A program made the translations under genes and the position numbers. Source: Climacium dendroides (taxonomy: Eukaryota; Streptophyta; Bryopsida; Hypnales; Climaciaceae). Taken from it: DNA of 64,000 bases. Shown here piece after piece: positions 46,801 to 57,587 of the stretch; position 1 is the stretch's first letter, and each line of letters opens with the position of its first letter. The notes under the pieces are model-generated. The model saw nothing but the letters and a program-made list of their open reading frames with translations. It made no database searches and was not told the DNA's origin. Location of the stretch: positions 6,266,047 to 6,330,046 of the forward strand of contig OX467087.1 in the NCBI GenBank assembly GCA_950106755.1. Reading direction: 5' to 3'.

Positions 46801-49800
46801 TTCCACGTCAAGAACAGTAGAAATTAATGGTTTTACTTGTATGAAATACTACATCATTTTTAGAATCATTTTTTTCATATCCATTTCACTTTAAAAAGTG
46901 TAGGAATGCAATAGGGTTCTCTTAAACTTCATTTTTCCATGAATCCTAAATTATTTCGAGGATTTGCAACTTGTGTGTTATGTTTTCGGACATGGTTCCA
47001 CGTCAGAGCGATACAATTTATTGGTTTGGTTTCTATTAAATACAGCATGATTTTTAGAGTCATTTTTTTAAAACCCATTTCAATTGAAAAAGTGTAGGGA
47101 AGCAATAGGGTTCTTTTAAACTTCATTTCTCCATGAATCCTAATTATTTCGAAGATTTGTACCTTGTGTCTTATGTTTTCGGACATGCTTCCATGTCAAG
47201 AACAGAAGAAATTAATGGTTTTACTTGTATGAAATACTACATCATTTTTAGGGTTCTTATTTTCAAATTTATTTCACTTCAAAAAGTATGGGGATGCAAT
47301 AGGGTTGTCTTAAACTTCATTTTTCTATGAATCCTAATTATTTCGAAGATTTGCAACTTGTGTGTTATGTTTTCGGACATGGTTCTACGTCAAAACGATA
47401 CAATTTATTGTTTGGGATTCCATTATTCACAACATTATATGTACAATATTTTTTTTTAAACCCATTTCACTTGAAAAAGTGCGGGAAAGCAATAGGGTTC
47501 ACTTAAAGTTCATTTTTCCATGAATCCTAATTATTTCAAAGATTTGCAACTTGTGTGTTATGTTTTCGGACATGCTTCCACGTCAAAGCGATACAATTTA
47601 TTGGTTTGGTTTCTATTAAATACAACATGATTTCTAGAGTCTTTTTTTTAAAACCCATTTCAATTGAAAAAGTGTCGGGAAGCAATAGGGTTCTCTTAAA
47701 CTTCATTTTCCTTGAATCCTAATTATTTCGAAGATTTGCAATTTGTGTGTTATGTTTTCGGACATGCTTCCACGTGGAAACGATATAATTTAATGGTTTG
47801 GATTCTATTAAACACAACATCATATTTAGGGTATTTTTTTTAAACCCATTTCAATTGAAAAAGTGTGGGGAAGCCATAGGGTTCTCTTAAACTTCATTTT
47901 TCCATGATTCTAATTATTTCGAAAATTTGCAACTTGTGTGTTATGTTTTCGGACATGTTTCCACGTCAAAGCGATACAATTTATTGGTTTGGGTTCTATT
48001 ATTCACAACATCATATTTAGAGTATTTTTTTTTAAACCCATTTGACTTGACAAAGTGCGGGAAAGCACTAGGGTTCTCTTAAACATCATTTTTCCATGAA
48101 TCCTAATTATATCGAAGATTTGCAACCTGTGTGTTATGTTTTCGGACATGCTTCCACGTCAAAGCGATACAATTTATTGGTTTGGTTTCTATTAAATACA
48201 ACATGATTTCTAGAGTCTTTTTTTTAAAACCCATTTCAACTGAAAAAGTGTCGGGAAGCAATAGGGTTCTCTTAAACTTCATTTTCTCATGAATCCTAAT
48301 TATTTCAAAGATTTGCAATTTGTTCGTTATGTTTTCGGACATGGTTCCACGTCAAAGCGAAACAATATATTGGTTTGGTTTCTATTAAATACAGCATGAT
48401 TTTTAGAGTCATTTTTTTAAAACCCATTTCAATTGAAAAAGTGTGGGGAAGCAATAGGGTTCTCTTAAACTTCATTTTCCTTGAATACTAAGTATTTCGA
48501 TGATTTGCAACTTGTGTGTTATGTTTTCAGACATGCTTCCATGTCAAGAACAGAAGAAATTAATGGTTTTACTTGTATGAAATACTACATCATTTTTAGG
48601 GTTCTTATTTTCAAATTTATTTCACTTCAAAAAGTATGGGGATGCAATAGGGTTGTCTTAAACTTCATTTTTCTATGAATCCTAATTATTTCGAAGATTT
48701 GCAACTTGTGTGTTATGTTTTCGGACATGGTTCTACGTCAAAACGATACAATTTATTGTTTGGGATTCCATTATTCACAACATTATATGTACAATATTTT
48801 TTTTTAAACCCATTTCACTTGAAAAAGTGCGGGAAAGCAATAGGGTTCACTTAAAGTTCATTTTTCCATGAATCCTAATTATTTCAAAGATTTGCAACTT
48901 GTGTGTTATGTTTTCGGACATGCTTCCACGTCAAAGCGATACAATTTATTGGTTTGGTTTCTATTAAATACAACATGATTTCTAGAGTCTTTTTTTTAAA
49001 ACCCATTTCAATTGAAAAAGTGTCGGGAAGCAATAGGGTTCTCTTAAACTTCATTTTCCTTGAATCCTAATTATTTCGATGATTTGCAATTTGTGTGTTA
49101 TGTTTTTGGACATGCTTCCACGTCGAAATGATACAATTTAATGGTTTGGTTTCATTTAAATGCAACATGATTTTTAGAGTCTTTTTTTTAAAATTGAAAA
49201 GTGTGGGGAAGCAATAAGGTGCTCTTAAACTTCATTTTTCCATGAATCCTAATTATTTCGAAGATTTGCAATTTGTGTGTTATGTTTTCGGACATGCTTC
49301 CATGTCAAAACGATATAAGTTATTGGTTTGGAGTCAATTAAACATAGCATAATTTCTAGAGTATTTTTTTTAAAACCCATTTCAATTGAAAAAGTGTAGG
49401 GAAGCAATAGGGTTCTCTTAAGCTTCATTTTTCCATGAATCCTAATTATTTCAAAGATTTTCAACTTGTGTGCTATATTTTCGGTTAGGCTTCCACGTCA
49501 AGAACAATATAAATTGAATGGTTTTACTTGTATGAAATACTACATCATTTTTAGAGTCTTATTTTTCATATCCATTTCACTTCAAAGAGTGGGGATGCAA
49601 TAGGGTTCTCTTAAACTTCATTTTCCTTGAATCCTAATTATTTCGAAGATTTGCAATTTGTGTCTTATGTTTTTGGACATGCTTCCATGTCAAAACGATA
49701 TTATTTAATGGTTTGGATTCTTTTAAACACAACATCATATTTAGAATATTTTTTTTAAACCCATTTGACTTGGAAAAGTGTGGGGAAGCAATAGGGTTCT

Positions 49801-51945
49801 CTTAAACTTCATTTCTCCGTGAATCCTAATTATTTCAAAGATTTGCAACTTGTGTGTTATGTTTTCGGACATGCTTCCACGTCAAGAACAGTAGAAATTA
49901 ATGGTTTTACTTGTATGAAATACTACATCATTTTTAGAGTCTTTTTTTTCATATCCATTTCACTTCAAAAAGTGTAGGGATGCAATAGGGTTGTCTTAAA
50001 CTTCATTTTTCCATGAATCCTAATTGTTTCGAAGATTTGCAACTTGTGTGTTATGTTTATGGACATGGTTCCACGTCAAAGCGATACAATTTATTGGTTT
50101 GGTTTCTATTAAATACAGCATGATGTTTAGAGTCTTTTTTCTCAAATCCATTTTACTTGAAAAAGTGTGGGGAAGCAATAGGGTTCTTTTAAACTTCATT
50201 TTCCCATGAATCCTAATTATTTTGAAGATTTGCAATTTGTGTGTTATGTTTTCGGACATGCTTCCACGTCAAAATGATACAATTTAATGGTTTGGTTTCA
50301 TTTAAATGCAACATGATTTTTAGAGTCTTTTTTTTAAAATGGAAAAAGTGTGGGGAAGCAATAAGGTGCTCTTAAACTTCATTTTTCCGTGAATCCTAAT
50401 TATTTCAAAGATTTGCAATTTGTGTGTTATGTTTTTGGACATGCTTCCACGTCAAAACGATATAAGTTATTGGTTTGGATTCAATTAAATACAGCATAAT
50501 TTCTAGAGTATTTTTTTTAAAACCCATTTCAATTGAAAAAATGTGGGGAAGTAAAAGGGATCTCTTAAACTTCATTTTCCTTGAATCCTAATTATTTCGA
50601 AGATTTGCAATTTGTGTGTTATGTTTTCAGACATGTTTCCATGTCAAAACGATATAATTTAATGGTTTGGATTCTATTAAACGCAACATCATATTTAGAG
50701 CATTTTTTTAAAAACCCATTTGACTTGAAAAAGTATGGGGAAGCAATAGGGTTGTCTTAAACTTCATTTTTCCATGAATCCTAATTATTTCGAAGTTTTG
50801 CAACTTGTGTGCTATGTTTTCGGACATGCATCCACGTCAAGAACAATACAAATTAATGGTTTTATTTGTATGAAATACTACATCATTTTTAGAGTCTTTT
50901 TTTTCATATCCATTTCACTTTAAAATGTGTAGGGATGCAATAGGGTTGTCTTAAACTTCATTTTTCCATGAATCCTAATTATTTCAAAGATTTGCAACTT
51001 GTGTGTTATTTTTTCGGACATGGTTCCACGTCAAAGCGATACAATTTATTGGTTTGGTTTCTATTAATTACAGCATGATTTTTAGAGTCTTTTTTTTAAA
51101 ACCCATTTCAATTGAAAAAATGTGGGGAAGCAAAAGGGTTCTCTTAAACTTCATTTTCCTTGAATCCTAATTATTTCGAAGATTTGCAATTTGTGTGTTA
51201 TGTTTTCGGACATGTTTCCATGTCAAAACGATATAATTTAATGGTTTGGATTCTATTAAACGCAACATCATATTTAGAGCATTTTTTTAAAAACCCATTT
51301 GACTTGAAAAGTGTGGGGAAGCAATAGGGTTCTCTTAAACTTCATTTTTCCATGAATCCTAATTATTTCGAAGTTTTGCAACTTGTGTGCTATGTTTTCG
51401 GACATGCATCCACGTCAAGAACAATACAAATTAATGGTTTTACTTGTATGAAATACTACATCATTTTTAGAGTCTTTTTTTTCATATCCATTTCACTTTA
51501 AAAAGTGTAGGGATGCAATAGGGTTATCTTAAACTTCATTTTTCCATGAATCCTAATTATTTCGAAGATCTGCAACTTGTGTATTATGTTTTCGGATATG
51601 GTTCCACGTCAAAGCGATACAATTTATTGGTTTGGTTTCTATTAATTACAGCATGATGTTTAGAGTCTTTTTTTTAAACCCATTTCACTTGAAAAAGTGT
51701 GGGGAAGCAATAGGGTTCTCTTAAACTTCATTTTTCCTTGAATCCTAATTATTACGAAGATTTGCAATTTGTGTCTTATGTTTTCGGACATGCTTCCACG
51801 TCAAAAACGATATAAGTTAATGGTTTGGTTTCTATTAAGTACAGCATCATTCCTAGAGTATTTGTTTTGAAACCCATTTCAAATTTTCAATTGAAAAAGT
51901 GTAGGAAAGCAATAGGGTTCTTTTTAAATAATTTTTTCAATGAAT
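43832..51945 (+). repeat. ~194-bp satellite array, about 42 monomers
   Basis: Successive ATGAATCCTAATTATTTC landmarks fall at 43,847, 44,041, 44,235, 44,429 and 44,622, giving a 193-194-bp period that continues to about 51,945. Each monomer has CATGCTTCCACGTCAAAACG and GGGGAAGCAATAGGGTTCTC-like blocks. At least two subfamilies alternate: type A has CGATATAATTTATTGGTTTGG; type B has GAACA-TA-AAATTAATGG followed by TTTTACTTGTATGAAATAC. Local amplification is visible: a ~535-bp block near 47,198 recurs at 48,546 (offset 1,348 bp, about seven monomers), and a three-monomer block near 50,581 recurs at 51,160. Short minus-strand frames recurring in each monomer are by-products. Confidence 0.9.
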
Positions 51946-51949
51946 CCTA

Positions 51950-52720
51950 CCAGCTGCATTCATCCACAAAATTTCATTAGAATGTTTATGTATTAGACTA
52001 GTGGTTGGCGCTTGCTTTGCTACATGATAACTATATTACTTTAATCAAATTCTTATGTGATAGAATGTAGATTAAAAAGTATTTATAATCTTTAAATGAA
52101 AATATTGACATTCTCATACAATACTTTTTGGAAATACATATATTGTGCAATAGAAAGTAATTAAAGAAAATCTTTATATCATAATTTTTTTTAAAAAATC
52201 TTTGTAAACATGAAAACATTGCAAGGACACCACCACTTGATAAATTTTTTCACTTACAAGCAATGGTGACCAAAATTGAAGAATTGAAATGCAAATTTGT
52301 CAAATTGTAAAAACTTTGTAAATACTTTGTTGTAGAATTCAAAATTGCTTTAATGTAACAAAACTTCAAATCATTTGATAGTAAGAAAAAAAATCATAGA
52401 ATTGTGGAAGTAAAATGAAGTATGAAGCCAAGAAATATGAAGCCTCCATAATATCACTTTACCTCTGTAATATCACATTTTTACACTGTGTGCTATTATA
52501 GGTCAAATAGTCGTTGAAACTTTATAATATCACACAGTGTAAAAATGTGATATTACAAAAAGCCTTGTGATTTTAGTAGTATGATAGAATGCAGAGCAAG
52601 AATTTTAATAAATATTTAAATGAAAATTACTAAAATATTCATATAATTTATTTAAGAAATAAGCATATACTGATATAATCAATAGAAATTTAATGAATGA
52701 TGAATGAAATATATGAAATA
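51950..52720 (-). repeat. Unclassified dispersed repeat, inverted relative to the window start
   Basis: Two partly overlapping, diverged copies (51,965-52,180 and 52,580-52,700) match 385-575 in reverse complement. This immediately borders the right edge of the satellite. No coding potential. Confidence 0.5.
52466..52557. repeat. Perfect 27-bp inverted repeat with 38-bp loop
   Basis: The left arm 52,466-52,492 (TGTAATATCACATTTTTACA onward) and right arm 52,531-52,557 are exact reverse complements. The hairpin lies inside the dispersed repeat. Confidence 0.85.
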
Positions 52721-52976
52721 GTGAATATGGTAAAAAGTACACATACATTAAAATGCATTAGAAATTTGATTCAATTGTTACTAACATTGGCACCCGAAAA
52801 AAAAGAATTTCAAGGAAGAACTTATAAATCTCAAAAGCTTCGTGAACAAATTGATTCAAAGGTCACAAAAGCACAAAATCATCTCTTCTATTAAGACAGG
52901 TGTTTTGTTTTGTTTTGTTTTGTTTGTTTGTTTTGTCACGTTGAGATCTCCCGGACCGTGCATCCCTCGATTGCGT

Positions 52977-53720
52977 GCTTGGTACCGTCGGAAAGCCCTC
53001 GGCAAGGAGGGGTGCACCGGCTTGGTTTCGTGGTGTTCGGACCTACGGTGTGAAAGTTGTGCATTTTTGAGTTATTTTTGGTTCTAGAAAATTAGAAAAT
53101 TATATTTTCTTATATTTCAGTTGCAATTTTGGTACCATCGGAAAGCTCTTGACAAGGAGGCGTGCACGGGCTTTGTTTTGTGGCATTCCGTCTCACGATG
53201 AGAAAGTTGTGAATTTTTTAGTTATTTTTGGTTCTAAAAATTTAGAAAATTACTTTTATTTTTGTTTTGACTGTGGCAACAACAGAAGATACACTACCTC
53301 CGGAAAGCCCTTGGTGAGGAAGGTGCACGAGCTTTGTTTTGTGGCATTCTGACTCACAATGAGAAAGTTATGCATTTTCGAGTTGTTTTTGGTTCTATAA
53401 AATTAGAAAGTTATTTTTACTTTTGTTTTGACTATGGCAATGGCTTAAGACACACGTGCTTGGTATTGTCAGAAAGCCCTTGGCGAGGAGGGGTGCACTG
53501 GCTTGGTTTTGTGGTGATTGGAAGTACGGTGTGAAAGTTATGCATTTTTTAGTTGTTTTTGGTTCTAAAAAATTAGAAAATTACTTTTTCTTATATTTTG
53601 GTCACAATTTTGGTATTGTCGGAGAGTTCTTGGCGAGGAGGGGTGCACAGGCTTGGTTTCATGGCATTCCAACTTACAGTGACAAAGTTATGTATTTTTG
53701 AGTTGTTTTTGGTTTTTTAA
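52977..53720 (+). repeat. Five tandem copies of a 150-167-bp unit
   Basis: The landmark TGGTACCGTCGGAAAGCCCT recurs, with changes, near 52,980, 53,130, 53,297, 53,460 and 53,610. Each is followed by GGCGAGGAGGGGTGCAC, a variable middle and GTTATTTTTGGTTCTA. A (GTTTT)n run lies at 52,902-52,935. Not related in sequence to the 194-bp satellite. Confidence 0.75.
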
Positions 53721-53799
53721 AAAATTTAAAAATTACTTTTATTTTTGTTTTCATTGGGCAATGCCATAGGGCGCTCTAGTAGTAATGCAAAAGAGTTAT

Positions 53800-53995
53800 A
53801 AAGCCGGTACGAGTCCGGGTTCCATAGGCGAGTCCGGGTACCGGTTTTGGCGGGTACAGGTACGGTTTCCTGAGGGGGGTTCAGGTCCGGGCGGATACAG
53901 GTTCGGGCGGATACAGGTTCGGGCGGGTGGGAACGGGTTCGGGTGGGTTCAGGTGGGTTTGGGCGGGTTAGTCGCGGGATGTAGGATTCGGGCTG
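53800..53995 (+). repeat. GC-rich minisatellite (CGGGT/TCAGGTTCGGGCGG words)
   Basis: Irregular short repeats of GGATACAGGTTCGGGC and GGGTTCAGGT. The Gly/Arg-rich frames through it are by-products of the repeat. Confidence 0.65.
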
Positions 53996-56140
53996 GTTAG
54001 GGTTTCTATTATTTTGTTGTATTTTGCTGTATGTCTGTGTTTTACTGTGTCTTCGTGTTTTGCTGTTTCGTGTTATTATGCAGTGTATGTTCTTGTTTTG
54101 TTTTCGTGTTTTTTGTTTTTTCAGTTTTTACAGTAGAGCAGAGGTGTCGGATTGTGGGATTGGAGTGAGGGAGCAGGATCTTCCATACTCACAACGGAAG
54201 GTGGAACTTGGAGTGCTCGCTAAGAGAGCTGCGCGATTGCAAAAGACATTGTGGGTTGGAGGAGAGTGAGGGAGCAGGATCTTGCATTGCTTGCAGCAGC
54301 AGAGGGCGCCGGAATACAGGGCACAGCAGCAGCGGTCGCAGCATTGCAGGTATCCTTTTCTTCCTTATGCTTTCTAGTGTTTACACATGTATGGTTTCGG
54401 GTTTTTGAATGGTCCTGTTCACAGGTCTTGAACGTAAGAATTGTCTAAAGACACCCACTTGCTTGTGTAGCTCTTCTGCATGGATGGACAAATTCGTAGG
54501 TGAAAAACAGAAAGTAAGAAACAAAAGTTTAAGAAAAAAAAAAAAAAATGGCTGCTGAATCGGATTAGAGGGAGGAACTGTACCGTGTTCTGGACGATGA
54601 AACACTTTGTTCCATATGTGCTTTCGACCTCGCCTGCGAGGGCACTAATTTCTTTCATGAAAAAATTCGAATTGCGTACGTTTCCACTCTGAAGGATTTC
54701 ACACGCAAAAACCTGAACCCTAAAACCCCAACAACGGACATCGCAGATTGAAATCGGGGCTTAGAACGAGATAGATTCCCTTGCTTCAGCAAACTGTAGT
54801 AATGGAACTGAATCGATAGCGCAATCTCCCCATTGAGTAATTTCGAAATGCTTAGGCTTACGAGTTGTGTATTTTTACGAGATGCTTACAACACAAACGG
54901 TGTCTCAACGATAGTAGAAGCGCAAATTAGGTCATCGTCACTACTTCGCACCTCGTAGGTTTGCATGTTATCCAAGAGTGGCTGCATGCTGGTCACCTAG
55001 ATATCCAGCCAACTGAACACCAGCTAGCGGAAAGTCCTCAGATTTTCCCGGTCAACGTAACTCAGCATTGCCCTACATCAAACATGTATTGTGAGGCTGA
55101 TCATATTTGCTAGCTTTGGGTTTGATGCTTGGTTAAAGTGCGTTTTGTAAGTGGATTGTAACTCAGCATAGGTTCAGAGGGAAGCATTGATTTTGATCAT
55201 CGAAGATTGATCAACGGTGATTGGAATTGTTCACCTACTGAAGTTCTGTTGAATTGCAAGGGCGCCTTGTTTCGAAGCTTGCCATACTTGCAGTGATGTA
55301 GGTTTTTGTGAAAAAATGGTCTTCAATTCAAAAAAATTGAGGATGAAATCGCATTGTGTTGGGTGCCCAAAGAATCTTGTTGAAATTCAATTATTGTGGA
55401 TAAGAGTGGATAAGATTTGCTTTCTGATAAGAGTTGTGTATTGTATTGGGAGGTATTTGCTCCCAACAGATTGGATCTTTCTTTTTAATTGTTGGAAGGA
55501 ATCTAGTTGCTTGGAATATGTTTGCAGTTTGTTTCTTGGCATTTGGTTTGCAATGTAAGTTTTTAAAAATTGGTTTGTTTTTTGCATTTTAGATTGACGA
55601 TTGTAGCATTGGAGTTACAAGATTGTGGAGTCCATAATAAGCAGCTACGCTGAAAGTAGGAGCTAAGTTGAGGCTGAAGTTGCATATTGCTTGCTTGTAG
55701 AAACTCAGGTATGTATTAATTTCAATTCTCTTGCACCATCTGTGCTTTGAATAGTGATTTTTGTGATTGTTGTAAAGCTAGCTGCAATGTTTAATGAATG
55801 TGTTAGTAGGGTTTAAGTTGCAGGATGTATCGTGCGCATACGTCCCGTTTTTAGTTCTCTTGAGGTTTGTTGATTTCTGTTAGAATTCATGGTTTGGAAG
55901 TTGCTAGATGAAAACATGCTTGTTTGAGATGTTGTAGGTTTGCACAATTACTTTTTGGTTTTAGGTTTAGGTTGTTTGCTGGTTTGAGATGTTGTTTTTG
56001 ATTTTTTTGGCGTTTTTCAACTCTTGAATCTGTTGAAAATGTGGATAATTTTGCAAGTTTTGGAGATTAATCTATCTGCATTGCATTTCAAGGTCCTCAT
56101 TTTTCAATTCCCTAGGTGAATTATAATGCACAGGACTTTG
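53996..56140. other. No firm gene; exon-like traces on both strands
   Basis: On the plus strand 54,130-54,350 gives an Ala/Gly-rich peptide before a GT donor (GCATTGCAGGTATCC). On the minus strand ~55,075-54,895 reads AMLSYVDRENLRTFR, then LVFSWLDI, then VTSMQPLLDNMQTYEV, with TAG codons at the two joins. 54,660-54,545 reads KEISALAGEVESTYG. These look like eroded exons of an unrecognised gene; none is supportable as a CDS. Confidence 0.3.
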
Positions 56141-56141
56141 T

Positions 56142-56290
56142 TTAGGGTTTAGGGTTCAGAAATTGGCATTCATTGTTTAGGGTCCAGTGCTTAAGTTCCA
56201 GGGTTTGTTTAGGGTTCAGTGCTTAGGGTCCAGAGTTTCTTTAGGGTTCATTGCTTAGGGTTTAATGTTTCCTTAAGGTCTAGGAATTAA
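56142..56290 (+). repeat. Degenerate telomere-like TTTAGGG repeats
   Basis: GTTTAGGGTTTAGGGTTCAG and further GTTTAGGGT, CTTAGGGTCCAG and TTTAGGGTTCA words. The unit matches the plant telomere repeat, strongly diverged, far from any chromosome end visible here. Confidence 0.55.
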
Positions 56291-56392
56291 AATTCAGAAT
56301 GTCATGAAAAGAAATGATCGGCCACAACCACATAAATTCCCCGGAATCAGCCCAATACTACCCGGGTATCATCCTGTCACCCGAAATTCCTA

Positions 56393-57235
56393 AACGTACC
56401 ATGATTGTAAGGCACCCGAACCAAACTACAATTCAGGTCGCATCGACCTGAATTGCATATCCTCTTCAAACACATCCCCTTCTAAAATCTATGCTTTGGT
56501 CCGTGCAAGTTTATGGATAATTTTCAAATGAGATTAACATGCATTTCAGGCCGGTCCAACTTGAAATGTACACCTACTAGCATTGTCTGTACAAAGAAAG
56601 CAACTAAATAGCAGGCAATTGCACTAACATCTCAAAAGACAAATAACATCGTCGTCAAAATTCAATGCAGATCAGGTCGGTTCAACCTAAACTGCAAAGA
56701 AGACCCTATGCAATCTAACACGTCAAATAAGTTGTGGTACCAACAAATAAATTACTATCATGATATTAGACACCTATTTATAAACAAATTGACCAATAAA
56801 TAAATTCTTTAATGTACCGGGAATGTACGTCACATGACCCACACTACAATTCAGATTGCATTGACCTAAATTGCATAGCCCCATAAAACATATCCTCTCC
56901 TAAATCTATGCTTTTGTCCGTGCTATTTCATGGATAATTTTGACATGAGATGAACATGCATTTCAGGTCGGACCGACTTGAAATGTACACCTACTAGCAT
57001 TGTCAGTACAAGGGAAGCAACTGAATAGCAAACATTATCACTAACATTCCAGAAGAGAAATAACATCATCGTCAAAATGAAATGCAAATCAAGTCGGTCC
57101 GACCTAAACTGCAAGGAAGACCCTCTGCAATCTGGTACAACAAATACGTTTTCCCTTAACCAACATATATATTTATATGAGGATATTAGACTCCTAGTAT
57201 AATTAACAAATTGATCATTAAATACATTTTTAATA
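56393..57235 (+). repeat. Tandem duplication of a ~418-bp unit upstream of the DGQHR gene
   Basis: The block starting ACGTACCATGATTG (56,393) recurs about 418 bp later. Both contain ACTACAATTCAG, CTATGCTTT.GTCCGTGC, ACCTACTAGCATTGTC and three palindromes each at equivalent places. It is probably 5' non-coding DNA of the element at 57.6-63.3 kb. Confidence 0.75.
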
Positions 57236-57587
57236 AACATCCATTTACCAACAATAAACCTAATGAAATTACCGCATGCAATTTAGGTCGGGCCGACCTA
57301 AACTGCCAGTTCTAAAGTGAGAACAATACGTATTAGGACGATCCGATAACATTAATCAATAACACTGAGGTCATTACAGTAGCAAAAATATTTGAATATT
57401 CCGACTAGAACTTCAGGTCGAGTCGATTTGAAGCGTATGAAGCAAAACAAACCGAGTCCAAGTAGATCAAACACATAGAAGATGAAATGTAGAAGCTCCA
57501 TGTACTGGCATTTAGGTCGAGTCGATTTGAATCAATAGAGCAACAACTCTTGTTGTAACAACATCCCGTTTGAAAAATGAATGCAGA

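Noticed and set aside
43832..51945. Recurrent small minus-strand frames beginning MSENITHKLQIFEIIRIHGK
   Set aside because: They recur with the 194-bp satellite period, 194 is not a multiple of three, and frames run out after one monomer. They are by-products of the repeat.
43832..51945. CRISPR-like or centromere call for the array
   Set aside because: Monomers are adjacent without unique spacers, so not CRISPR. A centromere cannot be inferred from one array.
53785..54000. Gly/Arg-rich frame
   Set aside because: Produced by the GC-rich minisatellite.
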